64,000 nucleotides of DNA, taken from Burkholderia lata (GTDB lineage: Bacteria; Pseudomonadota; Gammaproteobacteria; Burkholderiales; Burkholderiaceae). The stretch's first letter is position 1. Each line of letters opens with the position of its first letter. The notes beneath the pieces are model-generated. The model worked only from the letters and a program-made list of their open reading frames with translations. It did no database searches and was not told the origin of the DNA. The stretch is taken from NCBI RefSeq assembly GCF_902499335.1, contig NZ_CABVQK010000001.1, forward strand, positions 496,001-560,000, read 5' to 3'. The translations under genes were made by a program, and so were the position numbers. Shown piece after piece: positions 8,337 to 17,002 of this stretch.

Positions 8337-9183
8337 AATGCTCGTGCCAGTGCATCGTCACCGGCGCGGGCGGCAGCGTGACGGGCAAGTCATACAGGCG
8401 GAATGTGTTGTCGCGGTTCAGGATCTGCGCGAGCCGCTTCGGCAGCGTCGCATAGAGATCCGTGACCGACAGCACGCTCGGCAGCGCGACGAAGTGCGGC
8501 ACTTCGAGCGCGATGTTGCGGCCCACGCCCTGCGCCCGCAGCGCATCGTCGAGCGCGTGATGGCTGTGCTCGACCGATTTCACGTTGACGTGCGCAGCGC
8601 GCACGAACTGTTCGAGGCTCAGCGCGGCGCCGCTCGGCACCCCGCGCCGGCGACCCGTCATGCACACGTAGGTTTCCTCGAACAGCACCTGGTGGCGCGT
8701 GCGCGGCATCAGTTCCGGCAGGTTGCCGATCGCGAAATCCAGCCGGCTCGCACGCAGCGCTTCCTCGATCTCCTCCACCGGCAGCGGCTGCACGCTCAGC
8801 GTCACGCGCGGCGCGCGCTCGCGCAGCGCCTGGCAGATCGCCGGCAGGTACGCCATCTCGCCCGCATCCGACAACGACAGCCGGAACGTGCGCGTGCTGG
8901 TCGCCGGATCGAAGCGCTCCGCATAGCGCAGGGCCACGCGCACCATGTCGAGCGCCTTGCCGACGATCCCCGCGAGTTCGAGCGCGACCGGGGTCGGCTG
9001 CATGCCCGAGCGCGTGCGCACGAACAGCGGATCGTCGAACAGCGTGCGCAGCCGACCGAGCGAATAGCTGACGGCCGGCTGCGACAGCGCGAGCCGCTCG
9101 CCGGCCTTCGTCAGGCTGCGTTCCTCGACGATCGCCTGGAACACGCGCAACAGGTTCAGATCGAGATGATCGACCGACGTCAT
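8263..9183 (-). CDS. LysR family regulator of the auxin cluster (IacR1-like)
   Basis: A 306-residue LysR protein: winged helix at the N-terminus (DHLDLNLLRVFQAIVEERSL, SQPAVSYSLGRLR) and a periplasmic-binding-like effector domain, ending NAWMRTLLTELVERFDNA. I chose the ATG at 9181-9183 since GGAGG (9190-9194) precedes it; the upstream ATG at 9198 has no such site. It is divergent from iacC. In P. phytofirmans a LysR-type regulator responding to dioxindole-3-acetate controls iac genes; this gene's place between iacF and iacC fits that role. The 3' end is duplicated downstream, see the repeat entry. Confidence 0.9.
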   Translation of the reverse strand: MTSVDHLDLNLLRVFQAIVEERSLTKAGERLALSQPAVSYSLGRLRTLFDDPLFVRTRSGMQPTPVALELAGIVGKALDMVRVALRYAERFDPATSTRTFRLSLSDAGEMAYLPAICQALRERAPRVTLSVQPLPVEEIEEALRASRLDFAIGNLPELMPRTRHQVLFEETYVCMTGRRRGVPSGAALSLEQFVRAAHVNVKSVEHSHHALDDALRAQGVGRNIALEVPHFVALPSVLSVTDLYATLPKRLAQILNRDNTFRLYDLPVTLPPAPVTMHWHEHFHEDEGNAWMRTLLTELVERFDNA

Positions 9184-9222
9184 CGTAGCCTCCATCATTT
9201 GCCGTATTTATTGACCAGCCAA

Positions 9223-9238
9223 TTTTAGATCAATTTGA
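9223..9238 (+). promoter_or_regulatory. Shared promoter element upstream of iacC
   Basis: TTTTAGATCAATTTGA, the partner of the element at 6925-6939, placed 84 bp before the iacC ATG and in the 139-bp gap between the LysR start and iacC. It runs into TTGACG (9235-9240), a good -35; no strong -10 follows at 17 bp, as expected for an activator-dependent promoter. Confidence 0.5.
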
Positions 9239-9322
9239 CGGATATATAGTGGAAGACGAGACTGGGTACTCGAAACCGCGCGCTGCGCGGCCCGATTTCG
9301 CGACTCTTTCCCCACGACAACG

Positions 9323-10606
9323 ATGAGCGACATTTCCTACCAGACGATCGACACCAGCGCGTTGCATGGTCTCGCGCAACCCGACCGTATCGCGCCCGCG
9401 ATGTATCACGACCCCGCGCTGTTCGAAGCCGAGCTCGACCGCATCTTCTACCGTACCTGGATCTGGGTCGCGCACGAGAGCGAGCTGCCGAACCCGGGCG
9501 ACTTCATCACGACGACGATCGGCCGCCAGCCGGTGATCGTCGCGCGCGACAAGACCGGCGAGATCAACGTGCTGCAGAACCGCTGCCGCCATCGCGGCGC
9601 GACCGTGTGCGAATCGCACAAGGGCAATGCGAAGGGCTTCACGTGCCCGTATCACAGCTGGTCGTACGCGCTCGACGGCACGCTGCGCGCGCTGCCGTAC
9701 GGCGACGGCTACGAAGGCGTGTGCGAGAAAGGCGACCTGCCGCTCGTGAAGCTGCGCGTCGGCGTGTACCAGGGGCTGATCTTCGCGAGCTTCAACGATG
9801 ACATCGAACCGCTCGAGGATTTCCTCGGCGGCGCGAAGCCGTGGATCGACCTGTTCATGAAACAGGGTGCCGGCTACCCGATCAAGGCAAACGGCGAGCA
9901 CAAGTTCAAGTTCAAGGGCAACTGGAAGATCCAGCTCGAGAACACGACCGACCTCTATCACTTCCCGGTCGTGCACAAGTCGTGGATGAAGTCGATCGAC
10001 GACGAGACGGCCGCCGCGATCACGAGCTTCATGACGAGCGAGGACGCGTTCTGCCGCGGGCTCGGCAACGGCCACAGCCTCGCGGTGCTGATGCCCGAGC
10101 TGATCGACCTCGACGAAGACGACGGCGCGCCGCTGGCCGAGCGCTTCGCGCCGCTCGCGGCGAAGCTCGCCGAGCGCCACACGCCGGAAGAAGTGCGCCG
10201 CATCGTGCGCTCGCTGATGGGCGTCGGCTTCAACCTGAACCTGTTCCCGAACCTCGCGCTGTCGATGGCGTTCTTCCGCGTGCTGCGGCCGATCTCGGCG
10301 AACGAAACCGAGATCCGTCACGTCGCGCTCGCGATGGACGGCGGCCCCGACGAAGCGAACCGCGAGCGGCTGCGCATCCACGAGCACTTCCAGGGCCCGT
10401 TCGGCTTCGGCAGCCCCGACGACGCGGAAGCCTGGGAGCGCGTACAGCGCGGTGCGCACGCGGGCCCCGACGTGCCGATCCTCGTGAATCGCGGGCTGAA
10501 CCGCGAGACGACCGCCGCGAACGGCGAAAAGACCGCGCATGCGACCGACGAGACCGGCATGCGCGAGGCCTACCAGCAATGGCGCACGATGATGGAGCAA
10601 CAATAA
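9323..10606 (+). CDS. iacC: IacC, Rieske dioxygenase large subunit
   Basis: A 427-residue aromatic-ring-hydroxylating oxygenase alpha subunit. The Rieske cluster ligands are Cys88-X-His90 and Cys108-X2-His111. The catalytic domain carries NTTDLYHFPVVHKSW with the bridging Asp210 and iron ligands His213 and His218. In auxin degradation IacCD with reductase IacF acts late in the pathway, on the route from dioxindole-3-acetate to catechol. The stop codon overlaps the iacD start by one base (TAATG). No catechol ring-cleavage genes are in the window, so those must lie elsewhere. Confidence 0.93.
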   Translation: MSDISYQTIDTSALHGLAQPDRIAPAMYHDPALFEAELDRIFYRTWIWVAHESELPNPGDFITTTIGRQPVIVARDKTGEINVLQNRCRHRGATVCESHKGNAKGFTCPYHSWSYALDGTLRALPYGDGYEGVCEKGDLPLVKLRVGVYQGLIFASFNDDIEPLEDFLGGAKPWIDLFMKQGAGYPIKANGEHKFKFKGNWKIQLENTTDLYHFPVVHKSWMKSIDDETAAAITSFMTSEDAFCRGLGNGHSLAVLMPELIDLDEDDGAPLAERFAPLAAKLAERHTPEEVRRIVRSLMGVGFNLNLFPNLALSMAFFRVLRPISANETEIRHVALAMDGGPDEANRERLRIHEHFQGPFGFGSPDDAEAWERVQRGAHAGPDVPILVNRGLNRETTAANGEKTAHATDETGMREAYQQWRTMMEQQ

Positions 10607-11106
10607 TGGACGACCGCAACGCCCTCTTTTCCGAGCAGACCTTCGCCCGCGCGGTCGAATTCGTGTGGCGCGAAGCCGAGATGCTCGACCGCCGCGACTA
10701 TCGCGCGTGGCTCGACCTGTGGGATCCGGCCGGCCACTACGTGGTGCCGATCGATCCCGACACGACCGACTTCGCCGCCACGCTGAACTACGTGTTCGAC
10801 GATCAGGACATGCGCGAGAAGCGCGTGCAGCGGATGGTGTCCGGCTATTCGGCGTCGGCGACCGATGCGGCGCGCACCGTGCGCACCGTGTCGCGCTTCA
10901 CGCTGGAAAGCGGCAGCGCCGGCACCGTCGAGCTGAAATCGGCGCAGGTTGTCGTCGCGTACAAGCGCGGCGTCGCGACGCTGTTCGCGGCCGATGTCAC
11001 GCACAAGCTGCACGTCGATGCCGAGGGCGAGATGCGGATCGCCGAGAAGGTCGTGCGCCTGATCGACTCGACCGAAGCGCTCAGCGCGATCGGCTTCCTG
11101 CTGTAA
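10606..11106 (+). CDS. iacD: IacD, Rieske dioxygenase small subunit
   Basis: A 166-residue beta subunit of a ring-hydroxylating dioxygenase (NTF2/cystatin-like fold). The N-terminal helix has AVEFVWREAEMLDRRDYRAW with the WLDLWDPAGHYVVP strand typical of these subunits, and VQRMVSGYSAS follows. It makes the structural alpha3-beta3 hexamer with IacC and has no cofactor of its own. Coupled to iacC by a one-base overlap. A 57-bp tandem repeat array begins two bases after its stop. Confidence 0.92.
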   Translation: MDDRNALFSEQTFARAVEFVWREAEMLDRRDYRAWLDLWDPAGHYVVPIDPDTTDFAATLNYVFDDQDMREKRVQRMVSGYSASATDAARTVRTVSRFTLESGSAGTVELKSAQVVVAYKRGVATLFAADVTHKLHVDAEGEMRIAEKVVRLIDSTEALSAIGFLL

Positions 11107-11108
11107 GC

Positions 11109-11393
11109 GGCCGCCGGTTCGCCATCGCCGACGCAACGGTGAGCCGGCCACCTTCACCTGTCAACGGCCACCGGTTCGCCGTCGCCAACGCAACGGTGAG
11201 TTGGCCACCTTCACCTGTCAGCGGCCACCGGTTCGCCGTCGCCAACGCAACGGTGAGCCGGCCACCTTCACCTATAAGCGGCCACCGGTTCGCCGTCGCA
11301 AACGCAATGGTGAGCCGGCCACCTTCACCTGTCAGCGGCCACCGGTTCGCCGTCGCCAGCGCAACGGTGAGCCGGCCACCTTCACCTTTCCCG
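11109..11393 (+). repeat. Five tandem 57-bp repeats between iacD and the tautomerase gene
   Basis: Five head-to-tail copies of a 57-bp unit begin at 11109, 11166, 11223, 11280 and 11337; the unit starts GGCCACCGGTTCGCCGTCGC. Copies differ by 1-5 bases. Each contains GGTGA-N11-TCACC, so each could form a small hairpin. The unit is 19 codons long and the array is open in the frame of the downstream gene, giving a Ser/Pro/Arg-rich repeat, but I see no start or domain and treat it as non-coding. The array fills nearly all of the gap between iacD and the next gene. Confidence 0.92.
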
Positions 11394-11399
11394 ACGACC

Positions 11400-11786
11400 A
11401 TGCCCACACTCGAAGTTTTCCTGCCGGCCGGCCACGACGACGCCCGCAAGGCCGAACTGATCGCACGGCTCAGCAACGCGACCGTCGATTCGATCGGCGC
11501 GCCGCTCGAATCGGTGCGCGTGCTGCTCACCGAATTGCCCGCGACGCACATCGGCCTCGGTGGCCGCAGCGCCGCGGACGGCGCGCCGCCGTCGCTGCCC
11601 GTGATCGTCGCGATCCTGATCGCCGGCCGCACCGATGAACAAAAGCGCGCGCTGATCGCCGCGTTGTCGGAGACGAGCGCCAGCGTGCTCGACGCGCCGT
11701 TACCAGCCACCCGCGTGATGATCAAGGACATCCCGAACACCGATTTCGGCATCGGCGGGCTAACCGCACGGGCGCTCGGGCGCTGA
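11400..11786 (+). CDS. Double-domain tautomerase, auxin cluster
   Basis: A 128-residue protein made of two tautomerase-fold halves. The first (residues 1-65) starts MPTLEVFLPAG, giving the catalytic N-terminal Pro after Met removal; the second (about 68-128) begins SLPVIVAILIAGRTDEQKR. The halves share the pattern IGAPLESVRVLLTELPATHIGLGG and LDAPLPATRVMIKDIPNTDFGIGG, an internal duplication. A tautomerase gene is reported with an MFS gene to be needed for dioxindole-3-acetate removal in P. phytofirmans. No good ribosome site precedes the ATG; the 57-bp repeats reach to within 7 bp of it. The start is nevertheless supported by the Pro1 requirement. Confidence 0.85.
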   Translation: MPTLEVFLPAGHDDARKAELIARLSNATVDSIGAPLESVRVLLTELPATHIGLGGRSAADGAPPSLPVIVAILIAGRTDEQKRALIAALSETSASVLDAPLPATRVMIKDIPNTDFGIGGLTARALGR

Positions 11787-11845
11787 CCATGCGCTGCGCG
11801 CATGCCTGCCCGCTCATGCGCGACGACCGCCGGGCGGCCGCGGCA

Positions 11846-13360
11846 TCACGCGTTCGCCTGCGACGATGCGCTTGTGTTCGTATTCGTCTTCGTATCGGCG
11901 AGCGGCAGCGTCACGCGGCAGTCGAGCCCGCCGCCATCGGCCGGGCTCGCCGCGATCCGGCCGCCGTGGCGCGTGACGATGCTCTTGCACAGCGACAGCC
12001 CGATTCCGTTGCCGCCCGCCTTCGACGACGAGAAGCCGTCGAACAGCCGGTCGTGCGCGCCGGCCGCGATACCGGGGCCGTTGTCGATCGCGCGCAACTC
12101 GGCATGCCCGGCCACGTTCGCGGTGCCGAGCGTCAGCGTGCGCGGCACACGTTCGCAACCGGCGAACGCCTCGATCGCATTGAACGCGAGATTCAGGATT
12201 ACCTGCCCGATCAGCACGCGCTCGCAGCGAATCGGCAGCGGCGCATCGGCCTGCACGATCGTGATCGTCACGCCGGCCTCCTTCGCGCGCAGCTCGATGA
12301 AATACGCGACGTCCGCGAGGATGTCGCGCAGGTCGGCGAGCGCGACGACCGGTTCGCGCTTCACGATGAACTCGCGCACGCTCTTGATGATCAGCGCCGC
12401 ATGCTCGGCCTGCCGGTCCGCGCTGCGCAGCCCCCAGATCGCGTCGTCGATCGCGCCGCGCGCGTTCAGCCGCTGCACCGCGCCTTCGATGAAATTGCGC
12501 ACGGCCGCGAGCGGCTGGCTCAGCTCGTGCGCGATCACGCTCGCCATCTCGCCCATCGCGTTGTAACGGCCCGCATGTTCGAGCATGCGCGCTTCAGCGC
12601 GGCGGGCGTCCTCGATCGCGACTTCGTCGCTCACGTCGCGGAACTGCACGAGCAGCCCGTCGAGATCGTCCTCGATCTCGACCTGCCGGCACAGGATGCG
12701 CAGCCAGCACGGCGAGCCGTCGCGCCGCACGATCCGGTAGCGCTGCGGCGCGGACGGATACGCGGACGGCGCATCGCGCAGTTGCGCGACGAGCCGGTCG
12801 CGGTCGGCCGCGGAGCAGTAGTCGAGCACCTCGCCGAGCGCTTCGTCGGGCGCGAGCCCGAGCACGCGGCGGCCCGACTCGCTGATGAACTGCACGCCGC
12901 CGTGCGGCGTGACGACCGCGATGCCTTCGTCGAGATCCTGCATGAATTCACGCAGCCGCGCCTCGTAGCGGCGCAGCTGCTGGCGCACCGCCTCTTCCGC
13001 GCTGATGTCGCGGAACTGCACCATCACGACGTCGCGCCCGCGCAGCGGCACGTAGGTGGCGGTCGCCTCGGACAGCATGTCGACGCCCGTGCGCGACCGG
13101 TAGCACCACTCGTACACCTGCGGCCCGTCGACGAGCGCGCGATCCCACGCACTCACGGCGATCTCGCGCTGGTATTTCGGTTCGGGGCGCGTCATGTCCG
13201 GCGCCTTCAGCGGCAGCAGTTCCTCGACGGAAAAACCGAGCGCGATGCACGCGGCGCGGTTCGCCCACACGATCGCCTTGGTGTGCGCGTCGTGCAGCAG
13301 CACGCAGGTCGTCAGCGCGTCGAGCAGCCGGTGGAAATCGTCTTCGTCGGGGAAACTCAT
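11846..13360 (-). CDS. PAS-domain sensor histidine kinase of the auxin cluster (FixL-like)
   Basis: A 504-residue soluble kinase with no membrane segment. Two PAS domains (about 5-115 and 130-250) precede the H-box AHELSQPLAAVRNF with the phospho-acceptor His278; the ATPase domain (about 370-490) has NAIEAF, DNGPGI and GGNGIGLSLCKSIV. The likely partner is the FixJ-like response regulator 4.5 kb away at 17853, on the far side of iacA-E. In P. phytofirmans a two-component system that appears to respond to auxin controls iac genes. The ATG at 13360 is the first that starts directly at the PAS domain; the upstream in-frame 25 residues look non-coding. Confidence 0.9.
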   Translation of the reverse strand: MSFPDEDDFHRLLDALTTCVLLHDAHTKAIVWANRAACIALGFSVEELLPLKAPDMTRPEPKYQREIAVSAWDRALVDGPQVYEWCYRSRTGVDMLSEATATYVPLRGRDVVMVQFRDISAEEAVRQQLRRYEARLREFMQDLDEGIAVVTPHGGVQFISESGRRVLGLAPDEALGEVLDYCSAADRDRLVAQLRDAPSAYPSAPQRYRIVRRDGSPCWLRILCRQVEIEDDLDGLLVQFRDVSDEVAIEDARRAEARMLEHAGRYNAMGEMASVIAHELSQPLAAVRNFIEGAVQRLNARGAIDDAIWGLRSADRQAEHAALIIKSVREFIVKREPVVALADLRDILADVAYFIELRAKEAGVTITIVQADAPLPIRCERVLIGQVILNLAFNAIEAFAGCERVPRTLTLGTANVAGHAELRAIDNGPGIAAGAHDRLFDGFSSSKAGGNGIGLSLCKSIVTRHGGRIAASPADGGGLDCRVTLPLADTKTNTNTSASSQANA

Positions 13361-13430
13361 GATCGGCTTCGGATGAGGCCGCGCGGCATCGCGCGGCTGG
13401 AAACCCAACATAGCACCGGCGCGCGCCGCC

Positions 13431-13455
13431 CGCATCTGAAGATTTCTTTAGTGCG
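13431..13455. promoter_or_regulatory. Candidate response-regulator box upstream of iacA
   Basis: Dyad CGCATCT (13431-13437)-N11-TAGTGCG (13449-13455), about 125 bp before the iacA start and in the divergent gap to the kinase gene. A closely similar but more perfect dyad lies upstream of iacG (18671-18697), and a half-site TAGATGCG lies upstream of the MFS gene. Distance and symmetry suit an activator site. Inference from comparison inside this window only. Confidence 0.5.
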
Positions 13456-13579
13456 GCACGGAACGTCACCAGTCGCACGGCCCAACGCACCAATTGCTGC
13501 GCGTTTTCGGCGTTTCTAGACTGGCTGCATCGTCGTGACCACCTCGCATTCGAACCCCAATCCGCCCCAGGAGACAGCC

Positions 13580-14773
13580 ATGCCCCACGCCGCCCTCGCC
13601 CTCGACACCGCACCGAGCGCCCCCCATGCGGCCAGCGAACCGGCCGCCCGGCTGTCGCCGCTCGACGCCGTGATCGAGACCGTCGCCGCGCGCCGCGAAG
13701 AATTCGACCGCCTGTCGCACGTGCCGCGCGACGTGATCGCGCTGTTCAAGCAGGCCGGCATCTATCGCGCGGGCACGCCGCGCCGCTTCGGCGGCGATGC
13801 GCTCGCGCCGACCGCGTTCCTCGACATGATCGAACGGATCGCAACCGCCGACGGCTCGGCCGCGTGGGTCGCGAGCTTCGGCTCCGCGAACGTGTATCTC
13901 GCCGCGCTGCCGCTCGACACCCAGGCCGAGCTGTATGCGAGCGGCCCCGACCAGGTGTTCGCGGGCGGCCTGTTTCCGGTGCAGCCGGCCCAGCCCGCGC
14001 CGGGCGGCTGGCGCGTGAACGGCACGTGGAAATTCGCGAGCGGCTGCAAGGGGGCCGACTGGCTCGGCGTCGGCATCGCCGTGCCGGGCGCGCAGGACGC
14101 CGCGCCGAACAAGCCGCGCACGGCCGTGTTCCGCGCAGCCGACGTCGAGATCGTCGAGAACTGGAGCGTGGTCGGCATGCAAGGCACCGGCAGCCACGAC
14201 CTGCGCGTCGACGACCGCTTCGTGCCCGAAGCGTGGACCTTCGTGCGCGGCGGCGAACCGACCGTCGACGAGCCGCTGTACCGCTATCCGACCGTCGCGT
14301 ATGCAGCGCAGGTGCTCGCCGTCGTCAACCTCGGCCTCGCACGCGCGGCGCTCGACGTCGCGAACCGCATGTCAGGCGGCCGCCAGACGACGACCGGCGC
14401 ACCGCGCCTCGCCGATCGCGCGTATTTCCGCATCGAGCTCGCGAAGGCCGAGGCGCAACTGCGCTCGGCGCGCGCGTTCTTCTACGATGCGACCGATACG
14501 GTGTGGCAATCGATTCTCGCGGGCAACCCCGTGACGCCCGACCAGGTCAGCCTGCTGCGGCTCGCGGCCACGCAGATCGCACGCGAAGGCGCGAGCGTCG
14601 TCGAACGCGCGTACCGGCTCGGCGGCACCGCGGCGATCTACCGGTCGCATCCGTTGCAACGGCTGCTGCGCGACGCAATGGTCGTCACGCAGCACGCGTT
14701 TCTCGCCGAAGGCAACTTCGACGGCGCCGGCGCGGTGTTCACCGGCGTCACGCCGTTTCCCGGCTATCTGTAA
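13580..14773 (+). CDS. iacA: IacA, flavin-dependent auxin monooxygenase (acyl-CoA dehydrogenase fold)
   Basis: A 397-residue protein of the acyl-CoA-dehydrogenase-like group-D flavin monooxygenases (HpaB-C2/DszC type). Signs are RFGGDALAPTAFLDMIERIATADGSAAWV near residues 70-100, WRVNGTWKFASGC in the middle beta domain and HDLRVDDRFVPE, plus a C-terminal helical bundle. IacA does the first oxidation of indole-3-acetate using reduced flavin delivered by IacG. GGAGA 7 bp before the ATG fixes the start; the in-frame ATG at 13535 lacks a site. First gene of the tight iacA-B-I-H-E transcription unit. Confidence 0.92.
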   Translation: MPHAALALDTAPSAPHAASEPAARLSPLDAVIETVAARREEFDRLSHVPRDVIALFKQAGIYRAGTPRRFGGDALAPTAFLDMIERIATADGSAAWVASFGSANVYLAALPLDTQAELYASGPDQVFAGGLFPVQPAQPAPGGWRVNGTWKFASGCKGADWLGVGIAVPGAQDAAPNKPRTAVFRAADVEIVENWSVVGMQGTGSHDLRVDDRFVPEAWTFVRGGEPTVDEPLYRYPTVAYAAQVLAVVNLGLARAALDVANRMSGGRQTTTGAPRLADRAYFRIELAKAEAQLRSARAFFYDATDTVWQSILAGNPVTPDQVSLLRLAATQIAREGASVVERAYRLGGTAAIYRSHPLQRLLRDAMVVTQHAFLAEGNFDGAGAVFTGVTPFPGYL

Positions 14774-14873
14774 CGTAACCCGCGTCGACCGCACTGTTTT
14801 TGAACGCGCATGAAGCCGAAGCGCCGTTGCCGGCCGGTTCATGCGCCCCACCGATTCCTCTGGAGAACCTGAT

Positions 14874-15251
14874 ATGTCCGATTCGAATCCGCTGCCGCTG
14901 CGCGTCCTGTTCTGCTGCGGCGTGTCGCAGAATTTCTTCGACCTGCCGCGCGAGAAGATCGGCGAAGTGTGGCAGGCGTACGGCGCGATGCTCGCCGCCG
15001 TCGAAGCGATGCCCGGCGTGCGCGTGCTCGGCGTGATGGACGACGACCGCCTCGTGGTCGGCCAGGCCGACGGCGCGCCGTGGACCTTCTACATCATGGC
15101 CGACGTCGCCGATTTCGACACGACGGTCGCCGTGTGCAACCTGTATCGCACGACGCCGGTCGGCGAATACAACCTGTGGCGCTACGGCAAGATCGAAGCG
15201 CGGGTCGGCCGCGCGCTGACGGTGCCGCCGGCCGCGAAACCCGCGGCGTGA
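14874..15251 (+). CDS. iacB: IacB, small auxin-catabolism protein
   Basis: A 125-residue protein identified by place and size as IacB, a conserved member of iac clusters whose exact role is not settled. It begins MSDSNPLPLRVLFCCGVSQNF; the sequence has ferredoxin-like-fold character (DDRLVVGQADGAPWTFYIMADV) resembling small dimeric alpha/beta-barrel proteins, without visible cofactor motifs. GGAGA before the ATG sets the start. It follows iacA by 100 bp and precedes iacI by 8 bp. The call rests mainly on synteny. Confidence 0.8.
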   Translation: MSDSNPLPLRVLFCCGVSQNFFDLPREKIGEVWQAYGAMLAAVEAMPGVRVLGVMDDDRLVVGQADGAPWTFYIMADVADFDTTVAVCNLYRTTPVGEYNLWRYGKIEARVGRALTVPPAAKPAA

Positions 15252-15259
15252 GGCGCGCG

Positions 15260-15781
15260 ATGACCGACCTGTCTCCCGGCCTGATCGATGCGCTCGCGCA
15301 GCGCCTGGCGGCGCTCGACGCCGAGCGCGCGGTGCGCGCGACGATTACGCGCTACATGGCGCTGTGCGACGTGCCCGAGGATGCCGGCGACGGCCCGTCG
15401 CTCGCCGGGCTGTTCACGACCGATGCCGTGTGGGAAGGCATCGGCCGGCAGTACGCACGCAAGTTCGGCCGCCTCGAAGGCACGGCCGCGATCGTCGCGA
15501 TGCTGGGCCGCTACCTGCCGCCCGATCCGCATTTCTCGGCCAACCTGCACTTCCTGACGTCGGAGTCGATCGAGATCGGCGCCGACAACGCAAGCGCACG
15601 CGGCCGCTGGATCATGCTGCAGGCGTCGCGCTACGCGGACGGCTCGGCCGAACTGATCGCCGCGCGGCTGACCGTCGATTTCGCGCCGGCCGCTGACGGC
15701 GCTGCGTGGCTGATCCGCCATTTCCGCACCGAACGCGTGCTCGACGGCCCGTGGCCGCTCGCTGCCGCGCCACGGTCCTGA
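15260..15781 (+). CDS. iacI: IacI, NTF2/SnoaL-like auxin-catabolism protein
   Basis: A 173-residue protein of the NTF2-like (SnoaL_4) fold: N-terminal helix ALDAERAVRATITRYMALCD, then GLFTTDAVWEGIG and the sheet ending VDFAPAADGAAWLIRHFRTERV. Relatives include small hydroxylase subunits and dehydratase/isomerase enzymes. It sits between iacB and iacH, as a member of the upper-pathway operon; IacI is a standard iac product acting around the hydroxy/oxo-indoleacetate steps. Catalytic residues are not assigned here. Eight bases separate it from iacB, so the genes are co-transcribed. Confidence 0.85.
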   Translation: MTDLSPGLIDALAQRLAALDAERAVRATITRYMALCDVPEDAGDGPSLAGLFTTDAVWEGIGRQYARKFGRLEGTAAIVAMLGRYLPPDPHFSANLHFLTSESIEIGADNASARGRWIMLQASRYADGSAELIAARLTVDFAPAADGAAWLIRHFRTERVLDGPWPLAAAPRS

Positions 15782-15818
15782 TTTCTGATCCTTTCCAACG
15801 CTGCGCACGATACCGACC

Positions 15819-16943
15819 ATGACAGGCTTCATCGATACGTTCACGCTCGGCGGCCCCGGCCCCACGATCGCGATCAAGGACACGATCGACATCGCGGGCC
15901 ATCCGACCCGCGCGGCGAGCCGTGCGCTCGCCGATGCACCGCCGGCCGAACAACACGCGGACGTGGTCCGCCTGCTGCTCGACGCGGGCTGGCGGATCGC
16001 CGGCAAGGCGAACATGCACGAGCTCGCATTCGGCATGACCGGCATCAACGACTACACGGGCACGCCCGTCAATCCGCAGGATGAAACGCGCATTCCGGGC
16101 GGCTCGTCGAGCGGTTCCGCTTCGCTCGTCGGGCTCGGCGCGGTCGATGCGGCGCTCGGCACCGACACGGGCGGCTCGATTCGCGGGCCGGCCGCCTGCT
16201 GCGGGGTGGCCGGGCTGAAGCCGACGTTCGGCCGCGTGTCGCGGTGCGGCGTCGCGCCCGCCGAGACGACGCTCGATTGCGTCGGGCCGTTCGCACGCGA
16301 CATCCGCACGCTGGCCGCGGTGATGGCCGCGATCGCTCCGGGCTTCGATCGTGCGCGAGCGGCGGCCTCCGCCGCAGGCTGCTCAGTCGCGCAAATCACG
16401 GTCGACGCCGATCCGGCGATCGCCGCCGCGCTCGACGCGGCCGTGCGCGCGTCCGGCCTGCGTTCGCACGCGGTCGTGCTCGACGAAATGGCGGCCTCGT
16501 TCGCCGCAGGGCTCACCGTGATCAACGCGGAAACGTCGCACGCGTTCGGCCATCTCGTCGCGACCGGCAAGCTCGGCGCCGACCTCGATGCGCGATTGCG
16601 AGCAGCCGCCACGACCACGCCTGCGGCATTGAAAGAAGCCGAGGCCGTGCGTGCACGCTTCACCGCACAGGTCGACGCCGCGCTCGAACACGCGGACGTG
16701 CTCGTGCTGCCGACGCTGCCCGCGCTGCCGATCACGCTGCAGCAGGCACGCGACGGCGTATCGGTGATCGCGATGTCGTCGCTGATCCGGCCGTTCAACC
16801 TGAGCGGCCATCCGGCACTGAGCCTGCCGCTGCCGCTGGCCGGTTCGCCGCTGAAGGCCGGCCTGCAGATCGTCGGGCGCAAGGGCGCGGACGAGCAGGT
16901 CTGCGCGATCGCGGCACACTTCGAAGCGGCACTCGCCGCATGA
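15819..16943 (+). CDS. iacH: IacH, amidase-signature hydrolase
   Basis: A 374-residue amidase-signature enzyme. The Ser-cisSer-Lys triad is visible: Lys in IAIKDTID (about residue 24), GGSSSGSASLVGLG (about 91-104) and the nucleophile segment DTGGSIRGPAACCGVAGLKP. It is shorter than typical amidases (450-500 residues). In auxin degradation IacH probably opens the lactam ring of an oxindole-acetate intermediate (known family chemistry; exact substrate inferred). The stop overlaps a possible iacE start (ATGA at 16940-16943). Confidence 0.9.
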   Translation: MTGFIDTFTLGGPGPTIAIKDTIDIAGHPTRAASRALADAPPAEQHADVVRLLLDAGWRIAGKANMHELAFGMTGINDYTGTPVNPQDETRIPGGSSSGSASLVGLGAVDAALGTDTGGSIRGPAACCGVAGLKPTFGRVSRCGVAPAETTLDCVGPFARDIRTLAAVMAAIAPGFDRARAAASAAGCSVAQITVDADPAIAAALDAAVRASGLRSHAVVLDEMAASFAAGLTVINAETSHAFGHLVATGKLGADLDARLRAAATTTPAALKEAEAVRARFTAQVDAALEHADVLVLPTLPALPITLQQARDGVSVIAMSSLIRPFNLSGHPALSLPLPLAGSPLKAGLQIVGRKGADEQVCAIAAHFEAALAA

Positions 16944-17002
16944 ACCACGATGCAGGCGCGGCTGCACCCGGCACGCGCTCGCCAACCAGGGAATCACGCA
17001 CC

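Noticed and set aside
11109..11393. CRISPR array
   Set aside because: Units abut directly with no unique spacers; simple tandem repeat.
11107..11399. Open frame through the 57-bp repeats in phase with the tautomerase, giving a Ser/Pro-rich repeat protein
   Set aside because: No start codon with ribosome site, and the tautomerase needs Pro directly after Met for catalysis, so an N-terminal extension would kill it.
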